DNA from: Halomonas sp. 25-S5
Lineage (GTDB): Bacteria > Pseudomonadota > Gammaproteobacteria > Pseudomonadales > Halomonadaceae
DNA: 64,000 bases
NCBI RefSeq assembly: GCF_029889845.1
Contig: NZ_JARANV010000018.1
Span: forward strand, 1 to 64,000
Reading direction: 5' to 3'
Positions 51,327 through 60,828 of the stretch are shown here, in pieces. Position 1 is the first letter of the stretch; the number at the start of each line of letters is the position of its first letter. The translations under genes were made by a program, and so were the position numbers. The notes below the pieces were generated by a model that worked only from the letters and a program-made list of their open reading frames with translations, made no database searches and was not told the DNA's origin.

Positions 51327-51529
51327 GGGTAACCTCTCCTTGGTGAATAGTGGGGGTAAAGATACCGGAGCATTATCCGGGGCGGCACCTGCCGGGGCAA
51401 TCGCAGGATGGTCGCAGCCGCTGTAGGCGTTTTACAGAAACGCCCCGCTGACTACAGGCCGGCCGCGAGGCTGGTATCATGCCTTCACCTCCGCACGCCG
51501 CTCACGACCACGGTTGGGTAACTGTTAGC

Positions 51530-54500
51530 ATGCCGAACTTCTCGCCGCTCGACCCGCCTCGCCCCCAGGGGCTGCGCGACATCCTCTACTGGCAGACGCC
51601 GCCGGGCAGCGCCACCGCCCTGGCCCTCGCCCACCTGGCCGAGGACGCCCCGCTGCTGGTGATCACCCCCGATACCGCCTCGGCCCAGCGCCTGGAGAGT
51701 GACCTGGGCTTCTATGGGCAGCTGCCGGTGCTGCCCTTTCCCGACTGGGAGACGCTGCCCTACGACAGCTTCTCGCCGCATCAGGACATCGTCTCGGCGC
51801 GGCTGCGCACCCTGCGCCGGTTGCAGGACGGCGAACACGGCATCGTGCTGGCGGCCATGAACACCCTCATGCAACGCCTGCCGCCGGTCGAGTACATCGC
51901 CGGACGCGTCATGACGCTGGAAACCGGCCATACCCTGGACCGTGAGGGGTTTCGCGACGCTCTGTCGCGGGCCGGCTACCGGGCCGTGGAGACGGTCTAC
52001 GAACCCGGCGAATACGCCCTGCGCGGCGCGCTGATCGACCTCTTCCCCATGGGTGCCGAGGCACCGCTGCGCATCGATCTGTTCGACGACGAGATCGATA
52101 CCCTGCGCCACTTCGCCCCCGACACCCAGCGCAGCCGAGACCGGGTCGAGCGCGTGGAGCTGCTGCCCGCCCACGAGTACTCGCTGTCGCGCAGCGCCAT
52201 CGCCTGCTTTCGCGAGGGCTTCGAGACCCTGTTCGACGTCGACCCGCGCCAGTGCCCGCTCTACGTGGATGCCCTCAAGGGCATTCCCTCCCCCGGCCTG
52301 GAACAGTACCTGCCGCTGTTCTTCGAACAGACCGCCACGCTCTTCGAGCACCTGGCCGAGGGCACGCGGGTGGCCATGCTGCCCGGGGTGTTCGAGGCGG
52401 CGGAGCATCACTGGGCGGCCATCGAGAGTCGCTTCGAGAACCTCGGGGTCGACCCCAGGCGTCCGCTGCTCCCCCCCCACCGCGCCTTCGTGCCCGTTGC
52501 CGAGGCGTTCGGTGCCATCAAGCGCCACCCCCGGGTGGCGCTGACCGGCGATGCGGCGCATCGGCATGCCGTGGCGCCTGCCACCCGGACACCGCCGACG
52601 GTGACGGTGAATGCCCGCGTGAAGCAGCCATTGGCTGCCCTGGAGACCTTCCTCGCCGACCACCCGGCCACGCGGGTGCTGTTCGTCGCCGAGTCGCGAG
52701 GCCGGCGCGAGGCCCTGGAGGAGACCCTGGAGCCGCTCAGGCTCGCGCTGCGCCACGTGGAGGACTTTCCCGCCTTCCTGGCCGGCGACGCCCGCCTGGC
52801 GATCACCGAGGGCGAGATCGATGCCGGCCTGTGGCTGACCGACCCAGATCTGGCGGTGATCAGCGAGACCGAGCTGTTCGGCGAGGTGGTGCGCCAGAGC
52901 CGCCGCCGTGAACGGGCCACCGATGACAGCGAGCTAGCGATCCGCCACCTCGCTGAGCTGCGTCCCGGCGCCCCGGTCGTCCACCAGGCCCATGGCGTGG
53001 GCCGCTACAAGGGGCTCGAGACGATTGAGGCCGGCGGCCAGGCCGCCGAATTCGTAACCCTGGAGTATGCCGACGGCGCGCGCCTGTATGTGCCGGTGGA
53101 CAGCCTGCAGTTGATCTCGCGCTACGCCGGCGCCGACGACGAGCTGGCGCCACTGCATCGGCTGGGCTCGGACCAGTGGGAGAAGGCCCGGCGGCGCGCC
53201 GCCGAGAAAATCCGCGACACCGCCGCCGAGCTGCTCGACATCTACGCCCGCCGCGAGGCCCGGGCGGGCTTTGCCTGTGCACCGCCCGATGCGGAGTACG
53301 CGCGCTTTGCGGCCAGCTTCCCGTTCGAGGAGACCCCCGACCAGCGCGCCGCCATCCAGGCCGTCATCGGCGACATGATCGCCCCACGCCCCATGGATCG
53401 AGTCGTGTGCGGCGATGTGGGCTTCGGCAAGACCGAAGTCGCCATGCGTGCGGCCTTCCTGGCCGTGCACTCCGGTCGCCAGGTGGTGGTGCTGGTGCCC
53501 ACCACCCTGCTCGCCCGCCAGCACTACGAGAACTTCCGCGACCGCTTCGCCGACACCGCGGTGAACATCGAGTTGATCTCGCGCTTCACCGCCGGCAAGG
53601 GTCAGGCCGCGTCCCTGAAGCGCATCGAGGCGGGCCAGGCGGATATCGTCATCGGCACCCACAAGCTGCTGTCGAAGAGCACGAAGCTTCCCCACATGGG
53701 GCTGCTGATCATCGACGAGGAGCACCGTTTCGGTGTGGCCCAGAAGGAGCGCCTCAAGAGCCTGCGGGCCGAGGTCGACATCCTGACCATGACCGCCACC
53801 CCGATCCCGCGCACGCTGAACATGGCGATGAGCGGGATCCGCGACCTGTCGATCATTGCCACCCCTCCGGCCCGGCGCCTGTCGGTGAAGACCTTCGTCC
53901 AGCAGCGCGACGAGGCGGTGATCAAGGAGGCGCTCCTGCGCGAGATCCTGCGCGGTGGCCAGGTCTACTTCCTCCACAACGAGGTCAAGACCATCGAAAC
54001 CGCCGCCGAGAAGGTGCGCGAGCTGGTGCCCGACGCCAGGGTCGGCGTCGCCCATGGCCAGCTGCCCGAGCGCTCCCTGGAGCGGATCATGTCCGACTTC
54101 TACCACAAGCGCTTCAACGTACTGGTCTGCTCGACCATCATCGAGACCGGCATCGACGTGCCCAGTGCCAACACCATCGTCATCGAGCGGGCCGACAAGT
54201 TCGGCCTGGCCCAGCTCCACCAGCTGCGCGGCCGCGTCGGGCGCAGCCACCACCAGGCCTACGCCTACCTGCTTGCCCCGCCGCCCCGGGTGATGAGCAA
54301 GGATGCCGTCAAGCGGCTGGAGGCCATCGCCGGCGCCGAGGAACTGGGCGCGGGCTTCACCCTGGCCAGCCACGACATGGAGATCCGCGGCGCGGGCGAA
54401 CTGCTCGGCGAGGAACAGAGCGGCCAGATGGAGGCCGTCGGCTATGGCCTCTACATGCAGATGCTCGACCGGGCGGTGACGGCGATCCGCGAGGGGCGCA

Positions 54501-54979
54501 CGCCCAACATCGAGGCCCCGCTGGACCAGGGGGTCGAGGTCAGCCTCAACCTGCCGGCCTTGATCCCCGACGACTATCTCCACGACGTTCAGCAGCGCCT
54601 GGTGATGTACAAGCGCATCGCCAGCGCCGCCGATGAGGCCGAGCTCAATGAGCTCAGGGTGGAGATGATCGACCGCTTCGGCCTGCTGCCGGCTCCGGTC
54701 AAGACCCTGTTGCGCCAGACCCGGCTGCGCCAGCGCGCCGAGCGCCTGGGCATCACCCGCCTGGAGGCCGGCCCCGAGAAGGGCCGGGTGATCTTCGCCG
54801 GCCAGACCCCCGTCGACCCGCTGGTGCTCGTGGAACTGATCCAGCGAGCGCCGGACCGCTATCGCCTGGATGGCGCCGATACCCTGCGCTTCGAAGCGGC
54901 CATGGAGAAGGCGGAGGCCCGCTTCCAGGCGGTGGAACAGCTCCTCGACACGCTCAATCGCAAGGCCGAGGCGGCGTAA
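51530..54979 (+). CDS. mfd: Transcription-repair coupling factor
   Basis: This 1149-residue protein removes RNA polymerase stalled at DNA damage and recruits UvrA. Domains in order are a UvrB-like N-terminus, an RNA polymerase-interaction domain (PVVHQAHGVGRYKGLE), an SF2 translocase with Walker A GDVGFGKTEVAMR (about 627) and DEEHRFG (about 729), and a C-terminal TRCF domain. ATG 51530 is chosen; an upstream ATG at 51479 adds 17 residues not typical of the family. Confidence 0.96.
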   Translation: MPNFSPLDPPRPQGLRDILYWQTPPGSATALALAHLAEDAPLLVITPDTASAQRLESDLGFYGQLPVLPFPDWETLPYDSFSPHQDIVSARLRTLRRLQDGEHGIVLAAMNTLMQRLPPVEYIAGRVMTLETGHTLDREGFRDALSRAGYRAVETVYEPGEYALRGALIDLFPMGAEAPLRIDLFDDEIDTLRHFAPDTQRSRDRVERVELLPAHEYSLSRSAIACFREGFETLFDVDPRQCPLYVDALKGIPSPGLEQYLPLFFEQTATLFEHLAEGTRVAMLPGVFEAAEHHWAAIESRFENLGVDPRRPLLPPHRAFVPVAEAFGAIKRHPRVALTGDAAHRHAVAPATRTPPTVTVNARVKQPLAALETFLADHPATRVLFVAESRGRREALEETLEPLRLALRHVEDFPAFLAGDARLAITEGEIDAGLWLTDPDLAVISETELFGEVVRQSRRRERATDDSELAIRHLAELRPGAPVVHQAHGVGRYKGLETIEAGGQAAEFVTLEYADGARLYVPVDSLQLISRYAGADDELAPLHRLGSDQWEKARRRAAEKIRDTAAELLDIYARREARAGFACAPPDAEYARFAASFPFEETPDQRAAIQAVIGDMIAPRPMDRVVCGDVGFGKTEVAMRAAFLAVHSGRQVVVLVPTTLLARQHYENFRDRFADTAVNIELISRFTAGKGQAASLKRIEAGQADIVIGTHKLLSKSTKLPHMGLLIIDEEHRFGVAQKERLKSLRAEVDILTMTATPIPRTLNMAMSGIRDLSIIATPPARRLSVKTFVQQRDEAVIKEALLREILRGGQVYFLHNEVKTIETAAEKVRELVPDARVGVAHGQLPERSLERIMSDFYHKRFNVLVCSTIIETGIDVPSANTIVIERADKFGLAQLHQLRGRVGRSHHQAYAYLLAPPPRVMSKDAVKRLEAIAGAEELGAGFTLASHDMEIRGAGELLGEEQSGQMEAVGYGLYMQMLDRAVTAIREGRTPNIEAPLDQGVEVSLNLPALIPDDYLHDVQQRLVMYKRIASAADEAELNELRVEMIDRFGLLPAPVKTLLRQTRLRQRAERLGITRLEAGPEKGRVIFAGQTPVDPLVLVELIQRAPDRYRLDGADTLRFEAAMEKAEARFQAVEQLLDTLNRKAEAA

Positions 54980-55087
54980 CCAAGGCCTGAGCAACTGGCG
55001 GAAAGCCTCCCGCCCGGGCGATACTATAGGATCAAGACGCCCAGGATGGGTCCATCGCAGCCCCTGACCAACGGCAACCACGAGAAC

Positions 55088-56146
55088 ATGACGTCGATGA
55101 AGCACTCTTTCCCGCTCGGGCACGCCGCCCGATTCGCCACGGCGCTGGGTCTCTGCGCCGCTCTGGCCACGCCCCTCCAGGCCAGTACCGAGGAGTGGCC
55201 CCGCGGCTACTATCCCCTTCCCGACGAAGGGGACCTGGTCGGCGAGGTCTATACCGTCGTCGCCGAGAGCGGCGACACCCTGATCGATATCGGCCACGAG
55301 CACGGTATCGGCTACGAGGAGATGGTGCGCGCCAACCCGGACGTCAGCATCTGGGCACCCTTCGAGGGCACCGAGATCGTGATTCCCGGTCGCTTCATTC
55401 TTCCCGAAGGGCCCCGCGAGGGCCTGGTGGTCAACGTGGCGGAGATGCGCCTCTACTATTATCCCCCGGCCGAGCAGGGCGAGACGCCACGCGTCGAGAC
55501 CTACCCCATCGCCGTCGGGCGCATGGACTGGAAGACTCCCTTGGGCACCACCCGCATCACCGAGAAGGTCAAGGATCCGGCCTGGTATCCACCGAAGTCG
55601 ATCCTCAAGGAGCGTGCCGAGGAGGGGCGCAGCCTGCCGAGCGTGGTACCGCCTGGACCGGACAACCCGCTGGGCACCCGCAAGATGCGTCTGGGCATCC
55701 CCGGCTACCTGATCCATGGCACCAACAAGCCCGAGGGCGTCGGCATGCGCGTCACCCATGGCTGCATCCGCATGCTGCCCGAGGACATCGAGGCCCTCTT
55801 CCCGCGCCTGCCCATCGGCACCCAGGTCAAACTGATCAACGAGACGCTCAAGCTCGGCTGGTCGGATGGCACCCTGCACGTCCAGGCCTACCCCTACCTG
55901 GACGAAGAAGACGGCACCACCATCCAGCGCATCACCGAGGCCCTCGACCAGGTGGACACAGCGGTCAGTGGGCTCGACTACCCGGTGGACTACGCCCGTC
56001 TTCGCGAGGTCGTGGAGGTGCCGCGGGGCATGCCCGTGGCGCTGGAGGTCTCAGCCCCGGATCCCACGCCCGAAACGCTCTGGGACCGCCTGGAGCTAAT
56101 CGCCGCCGACACTGCCCCCAAGGAGCGCCAGGCCAAGGAAGGCTGA
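55088..56146 (+). CDS. LysM and L,D-transpeptidase (YkuD) protein, ErfK-like
   Basis: This 352-residue periplasmic enzyme has a signal peptide (FATALGLCAALATPLQA), a LysM domain (YTVVAESGDTLIDIGHEHGI) and a YkuD domain with catalytic Cys in MRVTHGCIRMLPEDIE (about C226). It matches the ErfK/YbiS type, which attaches Braun lipoprotein to murein. A lipoprotein gene with a C-terminal Lys lies convergently just downstream, which supports that role. The start at 55088 or 55097 is uncertain. Confidence 0.9.
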   Translation: MTSMKHSFPLGHAARFATALGLCAALATPLQASTEEWPRGYYPLPDEGDLVGEVYTVVAESGDTLIDIGHEHGIGYEEMVRANPDVSIWAPFEGTEIVIPGRFILPEGPREGLVVNVAEMRLYYYPPAEQGETPRVETYPIAVGRMDWKTPLGTTRITEKVKDPAWYPPKSILKERAEEGRSLPSVVPPGPDNPLGTRKMRLGIPGYLIHGTNKPEGVGMRVTHGCIRMLPEDIEALFPRLPIGTQVKLINETLKLGWSDGTLHVQAYPYLDEEDGTTIQRITEALDQVDTAVSGLDYPVDYARLREVVEVPRGMPVALEVSAPDPTPETLWDRLELIAADTAPKERQAKEG

Positions 56147-56185
56147 GCCTCTCCTGACCTCATCGCGCAGCAAACGTCCACCAAC

Positions 56186-56221
56186 GACAGGGGCCTCGCC
56201 GGTAACGGCGAGGCCCCTGTC
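56186..56221. terminator. Bidirectional terminator between transpeptidase and lipoprotein genes
   Basis: Fifteen-base perfect arms (56186-56200 and 56207-56221) with a six-base loop lie between two convergent genes. The stem is GC-rich. Confidence 0.75.
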
Positions 56222-56262
56222 TTGAAGGTTCTGCTACCGCCCTACCGGGCGGCGGAGAACGA

Positions 56263-56526
56263 TCACTTGCGCATGGAACGCTCGAACATGCGGTTCATCT
56301 CTTCGCGGTTCTGCTCGGACATCTGCAGGGCCGCCTGAGCGTCGCGCTGTGCCTGGTTGGCGGTGTTCTGCGCCTGAGTGGCGATACTGCGTGCTTCGGC
56401 AGCGTCAGCCTGGGCGGACTCGGCGGTCATGCGGACTTCTTCCAGGGCGCTGTTGGATGCACAACCGGCCAGGATGGCCAGGGAGGCGGCAGCGGCGGTC
56501 AGCTTCAGAGTGGTCTTCAGAGTCAT
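56263..56526 (-). CDS. oprI: OprI/Lpp-type murein lipoprotein
   Basis: This 87-residue outer-membrane lipoprotein has a lipobox LAILAGCAS (C22), then an Ala-rich heptad coiled coil (DAAEARSIATQAQNTANQAQ) and ends in MRK. The terminal Lys is the residue linked to meso-diaminopimelate in Lpp. It should tether the outer membrane to peptidoglycan. Two L,D-transpeptidase genes flank it, one convergent and one upstream on the same strand. An AT-rich promoter-like region lies about 120-145 bases upstream. Confidence 0.92.
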   Translation of the reverse strand: MTLKTTLKLTAAAASLAILAGCASNSALEEVRMTAESAQADAAEARSIATQAQNTANQAQRDAQAALQMSEQNREEMNRMFERSMRK

Positions 56527-56645
56527 GGTGTTCTCCTTGAGTCTTCCTTGGGTACTGCGTTGGTGTTGCCTGAGAGTCAGGCTTCCTGCGGAAGCAGGCC
56601 TTCTTGCAGCGACTTCTGCTGCGAAGCACAGGAGTCAAACGCTGT

Positions 56646-56672
56646 TTTATAATATATAACGGCGCTTGTCCA
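56646..56672 (-). promoter_or_regulatory. Candidate promoter of the lipoprotein gene
   Basis: On the minus strand TGGACA (56672-56667) is followed after 15 bases by TATAAA (56651-56646). The spacing is short for sigma-70, but this is the only AT-rich block in the gap, and the gene should be highly expressed. The leader also contains a CCTGC/GCAGG hairpin. Confidence 0.35.
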
Positions 56673-56703
56673 TAGCTTAGAACGTCCCTTGCGAATGTAA
56701 AGC

Positions 56704-57315
56704 CTAGCGGATCACGACGCGTGTGCCAATGTCGATCAACGACGACAAATTCTCGACCTGCGTGTCGGTCACTGCCACGCAGCCATCCGTCCAGTGGAAC
56801 CGCCGGTGGATGTCGGGATCCCCCTCACCGACACCATGGATGCCGATGAAGCCGCCGAGCACCGTATCCTGGGGAGGGTAACCGTTCCGACGGTAGTAGG
56901 AGAAGTAGTCATCGTAGTCTTGCTGGCTGTACACCCCGGCCTCCAGCGCCATGCGGGCATGAGTCGGCGTGGGGTAATCGAGCCCGATGAAGATATGGAA
57001 CTTGCTGCGGCGATTGAAGCGGTTGACCCGGAACTCGCCGAGCGGCGTGGCACGGTCGCCCCGCTGGCGCTGCGGCTTGGCCCCTCCGCGGCCCAGCGAG
57101 ATCGGCTCGTAGCGCTCGAGTAGCCGATTGCCACGGTAGACGCTCAGCGCCGCCTCACGGTCATCGACCAGCACCCACAGCTCGCCGTCGTGGCGAGGAA
57201 CGATGGCGCGAGACAGCAGGCTGTCCATCAGGCTGGCAGACGCGTACGGGGCCAGCAGCAGCAAGGGCGAACTGAGCGCCAGCAGGCCGAAGCGGCGACG
57301 GGACAGGTGCTTCAT
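56704..57315 (-). CDS. L,D-transpeptidase-like YkuD protein (YafK type)
   Basis: This 203-residue protein has a twin-Arg-like start (SRRRFGLLALSSPLLLLAPYASA), a YkuD domain with LGRGGAKPQRQRGDRATPLGE and the active site IGIHGVGEG ... HWTDGCVAVTD. The Cys is present. It lacks a LysM domain. YafK-type enzymes can cleave the Lpp-murein bond, so this protein could oppose the ErfK-like enzyme nearby. This is an inference from neighbour and motif. Confidence 0.82.
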   Translation of the reverse strand: MKHLSRRRFGLLALSSPLLLLAPYASASLMDSLLSRAIVPRHDGELWVLVDDREAALSVYRGNRLLERYEPISLGRGGAKPQRQRGDRATPLGEFRVNRFNRRSKFHIFIGLDYPTPTHARMALEAGVYSQQDYDDYFSYYRRNGYPPQDTVLGGFIGIHGVGEGDPDIHRRFHWTDGCVAVTDTQVENLSSLIDIGTRVVIR

Positions 57316-57479
57316 CGGTGACGTCTCTGGGGCATGCAGGAAATGAAAGGCTTCGTACTGATAGACGTTATACCGGATTGGCCAAGGCCTGTCAGGAGGG
57401 AATGGCGGTGTCGCAAAACGGCGTCATCGGCATGGCGCAGCAGCGTGAGTGACAGGCTCTGTCCGACATCGCGTTCTCC

Positions 57480-57944
57480 TCAGTAGTCCTCGAGTCGTTG
57501 CATGTCACGGGCAAGTCGTCGCACTTCGGCCTCATGGCCGGTAGAGAGCGAGGCGAAGAACTCGCGCTCGGCCTCCGCGGATGCCCGCTCGACACGATGC
57601 GCGTAGAGATCCTGAAGCGTCCTGTGCATGGTCAGCGCGGTAGAGAGCACATCCTGCACGCTGTCGCAGGACACACACTGGGTAAGACGATCGAGGGTGG
57701 GCGCATGGGGAAAGTCGGCAGGGTCGTCGAACCAGGTCTCGAGGACGTTGCGATGCTCGCTATCTTCCTCGAGGTAGTTGGCCAGCTCGGTCTGCATCTT
57801 GCGTTCGTGCTCGGCCAGGTACTCCAATGCCATGCGCACCCGGTCGTTGACGTCAGTGGCGGCCAGCTGGTCATACTGTTCGGCGAGCCCACGATGGTAA
57901 TCGGCCGCCCAGGCGACCAGCTCCTTGACCTGATGAAAGCGCAT
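57480..57944 (-). CDS. Hypothetical helical (ferritin-like) protein
   Basis: This 154-residue protein is predicted to be all helical, with Glu/His-rich helices (ALEYLAEHERKMQTELANYLEE, TGHEAEVRRLARDMQRLEDY) and two Cys in CVSCDS. The pattern suggests a rubrerythrin/ferritin-like four-helix bundle, but I do not recognise a specific family. ATG 57944 has a strong AGGAGG site; the frame to 57962 lacks one. The gene stands alone between the transpeptidase and the stress cluster. Confidence 0.6.
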   Translation of the reverse strand: MRFHQVKELVAWAADYHRGLAEQYDQLAATDVNDRVRMALEYLAEHERKMQTELANYLEEDSEHRNVLETWFDDPADFPHAPTLDRLTQCVSCDSVQDVLSTALTMHRTLQDLYAHRVERASAEAEREFFASLSTGHEAEVRRLARDMQRLEDY

Positions 57945-58195
57945 TGCGGCTCCTCCTATCATTGATGCCCCGATACGGGCAGATAGTCCATTAATTTTAT
58001 CGTAACCAAGCCATGTCCATCACGCTTGATGCATATCAATGCTGTATGAGATCGTAGCCGCCGCCCCACGTGCCACCTTCTGGCGTTGCCCGGCATTGTG
58101 GGCTCTTCCGGCGTTGTGGGTCATTGACTGGTGCAACGCACAGCTTGGCGCCAAGCCGGCCAAGCTCAGAGCACTAACGTCAAGAAATAACTTTA

Positions 58196-59101
58196 TCACA
58201 GCTTGGCGCGCAGGCGGTTCACCAACAGATCGTGCCTGAGAATCTCGTTCCTGAGCGAGGTGAGTTCTTCCACATCCCAATTGGCGCTGAAATGGCGCCC
58301 CGTGCCCCAGTCCGCCTTGCCGGAGGCCAGCCAGACGATAAAACCGGCCGCCAGCTCGGGGCTATCGGTGAGATAGGCGTGCATCTCCCCTGGCATGTTC
58401 TGTCCGAGCTCGGTGGCCACTCCGCCGGGATGGATGGCGAAGCATTTGATGCCGTCCTGACCATGATCCACGGTGACGAATTCACACAGACGGTTGATCG
58501 CGTGCTTGGATGTCTGGTAATCAGATCCCGTCGGGGACAGCAGCTGCGCGCCAACCGACGACAGCAGGATCAGATGACCGCCACTTGATCCTTCGGCGGC
58601 CCACTTTTTCGCAGACTCGATAAGATGCGGCATACAGAAACGTATGACGTGATAGGCCCCCCTCACGTTGACTTCCCAGGTGTGCCACCAGCTCTCGGGG
58701 TCGGACTCGCCGATCTTCGCCCAATGCGCAAGGTGGCCGGCGTTGGCATCGGCCACGTCGATGCCGCCGAATGTTTTCACGCAATCGGCAACGGCAGCTT
58801 CGACCTGCTCCGGGCGGGTGACATCGCACGTCGAATAGGCGCACTGGGTATTCGGGTTTGCCTGTCGGATCAGCTCCCGTGTCTCCTCGAGTGCCGGCTC
58901 TGAGCGCGCGGTCACATAGACCGCCCTTGCGCCCGCCTCGGCGAAGGCGACAGCCGTAGCCTGGCCGATTCCCCGTGATCCGCCGGTAATAAAGATCACC
59001 TTGCCCGACGCGCTATCTTTCAGCGCTGCAGCCGGATTGATCGCCTCATATCGGCCGTGATGTTCCGTCAGGGAAAGGAACTGGGTGTCAAGGGATGACA
59101 T
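58196..59101 (-). CDS. Short-chain dehydrogenase/reductase
   Basis: This 301-residue SDR has the cofactor motif ITGGSRGIGQATA near residue 40, the NAG motif (DANAGHLAHW) and the active-site YQTSKHAIN. The C-terminus includes WGTGRHFSANWDVEELTSL, seen in large-substrate SDRs. It probably reduces or oxidises an alcohol/ketone with NAD(P)H; the substrate is unknown. A perfect AGGAGG precedes ATG 59101. It is the last gene of the co-oriented detoxification cluster. Confidence 0.88.
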   Translation of the reverse strand: MSSLDTQFLSLTEHHGRYEAINPAAALKDSASGKVIFITGGSRGIGQATAVAFAEAGARAVYVTARSEPALEETRELIRQANPNTQCAYSTCDVTRPEQVEAAVADCVKTFGGIDVADANAGHLAHWAKIGESDPESWWHTWEVNVRGAYHVIRFCMPHLIESAKKWAAEGSSGGHLILLSSVGAQLLSPTGSDYQTSKHAINRLCEFVTVDHGQDGIKCFAIHPGGVATELGQNMPGEMHAYLTDSPELAAGFIVWLASGKADWGTGRHFSANWDVEELTSLRNEILRHDLLVNRLRAKL

Positions 59102-59222
59102 GTCTACCTCCTTCGGTGGTTGGGCGGATCGATGGCCGTCAGGCCCTTGATCTGCCCGTTTATAGAAGATCTCGTTTTCGACAATCAGAGGACAAGTCCT
59201 TATGCCGGCGCGGTGCCAGTGC

Positions 59223-60311
59223 TCACTCTTTCGCGTGCGCCCGATACTCCCCTTGCCGCTCCAGCATCCAGCCCGGATACTCCTCCGGCAGGCGGCTGAC
59301 CTCATCCAGGGCGGCCAGCTCGTCATCCGACAGGCGTACTCCGGCCGCGCGGATATTGGCCTTGAGCTGGTCGGGCCGTTTGGCACCCACAATAATGCTG
59401 GTCACAGGTTTCTGGTGTAGCAGCCAGGCCAGGGCGATCTGGGCCACGCTGACCGGCTCGCCGTCGACCTGCTTGCCATCGGCAATCTCCCGCATGACCC
59501 TGATAACCTCGCTGCCCCGCTCACGGTTGACGGGCGGGAAATCAAACCTGGCCCGGCGGTTTTCCTCGGAAACGTCCGGCCCTTCGTATTTGCCCGACAG
59601 GTAGCCCCCTGCCAGCGGGCTCCACACCATCAGCCCGACCTTCTCGGATGCCAGCATCGGCACGATATCCCGTTCCAGGTCGCGACCCACCAGGGTGTAA
59701 TAGGCCTGCAGGGAGGTGATCGGGCACAGGTGACGGGCCCGGGTGATGCCGATGGCCTTCATGATCTGCCAGGCGGCCCAGTTGGACAGGCCCACATAAC
59801 GCACATGGCCGTGTTGCACCAGGGTGTTCAGTGCCTCCAGGGTTTCCTCGATCGGCGTGGCCGGGTCGAAGCCGTGGATCTGGTACAGGTCGATATAGTC
59901 CGTCTGCAGGCGCGCCAGGCTCGCCTTGCATTCACTCATGATATGGCCACGGGAGGCGCCCCGGGCATTGGGACCATCCCCCATGGGGCCAAGTACCTTG
60001 GTGGCCAGCACCACGTCCTCGCGGCGAACGCCGAGATTCTTCAGGGACTGGCCGACGATGCGCTCACTGGCACCGAAACCATAGACATTGGCGGTGTCGA
60101 TGAAGTTGATGCCCGCCTCCAGGGCCATCTTCATCAGCTCGTCGGCCTGCTCCTGCTGCAGATTGCCGATCAGGCCCCAGATCCCCTCATCGCCGCCGCC
60201 GAAGGTCATGGTCCCCAGGCAGAGCTCGGAGACGAACAGGCCTGAGTCACCCAGTGCCTTGTAGCGTAGACGGTTGTCTTCATGGAACCGCGGTAGGTTG
60301 TCAGTTGCCAT
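59223..60311 (-). CDS. Aldo/keto reductase
   Basis: This 362-residue NADPH-dependent oxidoreductase has the AKR tetrad: Asp and Tyr in FIDTANVYGFG, Lys in LATKVLGPMG and His in YQIHGFDPAT. The barrel ends VTSIIVGAKRPDQLKANI. It most likely reduces aldehydes or methylglyoxal-like carbonyls. It lies 52 bases after ohrR on the same strand. Confidence 0.92.
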   Translation of the reverse strand: MATDNLPRFHEDNRLRYKALGDSGLFVSELCLGTMTFGGGDEGIWGLIGNLQQEQADELMKMALEAGINFIDTANVYGFGASERIVGQSLKNLGVRREDVVLATKVLGPMGDGPNARGASRGHIMSECKASLARLQTDYIDLYQIHGFDPATPIEETLEALNTLVQHGHVRYVGLSNWAAWQIMKAIGITRARHLCPITSLQAYYTLVGRDLERDIVPMLASEKVGLMVWSPLAGGYLSGKYEGPDVSEENRRARFDFPPVNRERGSEVIRVMREIADGKQVDGEPVSVAQIALAWLLHQKPVTSIIVGAKRPDQLKANIRAAGVRLSDDELAALDEVSRLPEEYPGWMLERQGEYRAHAKE

Positions 60312-60363
60312 GTTGCACCTCTTTGTGAAATGAATTGATATTGAAAGCGAGCTGCGGACCTCG

Positions 60364-60828
60364 CTATTTGACCAGCCCTCGCAGTCTTTCTACCAACGAG
60401 GTGGTGACATCGTGAAGCTGTGCTCCCTCCGCGGCGTCAAAACCGATCCGGGCCGCAAGCGTTTCGGGAATCCGCTGGGCCTGCTCCCGTAAGGCGGTGG
60501 CGTGCGGAGTGAGTGCGATGAGCACACGACGCTCGTCCTCACGGTCTCGCCTGCGGGTCACCAGGCCATCTCGCTCCATGCGCTTGAGCAGGGGAGTGAT
60601 GGTGCCGGCATCAAGATAGAGGCAATCACGCAATTCGCCGACGCTGGCACTGCCGCGCTCCCACAGCACCAGCAATACCAGATATTGCGAATAGGTCAGC
60701 CCCAGCGGTGCCAGCAGCGGACGATACAGGCGCTGCATCAGGTTGGTCGCCGCGTAGAGGGGAAAGCAGACCTGACGGTCGAGGCGAAGCCACTCGCTGG
60801 CATCGTCTTGGTGCTCGCTACCCATCAT
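60364..60828 (-). CDS. ohrR: OhrR-type organic peroxide sensor (MarR family)
   Basis: This 154-residue MarR protein has the reactive Cys of OhrR in LDRQVCFPLYAATNL (C21), followed by the Tyr residues that bond with it, and a winged helix (CLYLDAGTITPLLKRMERDG). It represses ohr and releases on oxidation by organic hydroperoxides. It overlaps the ohr stop by four bases, so it is made with its target. Confidence 0.93.
   Translation of the reverse strand: MMGSEHQDDASEWLRLDRQVCFPLYAATNLMQRLYRPLLAPLGLTYSQYLVLLVLWERGSASVGELRDCLYLDAGTITPLLKRMERDGLVTRRRDREDERRVLIALTPHATALREQAQRIPETLAARIGFDAAEGAQLHDVTTSLVERLRGLVK

Noticed and set aside
52934..55879. Open frame of about 980 codons on the minus strand opposite mfd
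   Set aside because: It has no motif and runs antisense to mfd and the transpeptidase gene; the length follows from third-position GC bias.
58085..58125. Direct repeat CCGGC(A/G)TTGTGGG in the gap before the SDR gene end
   Set aside because: Only two imperfect units occur, with no dyad and no promoter nearby; this is within what chance allows in this composition.
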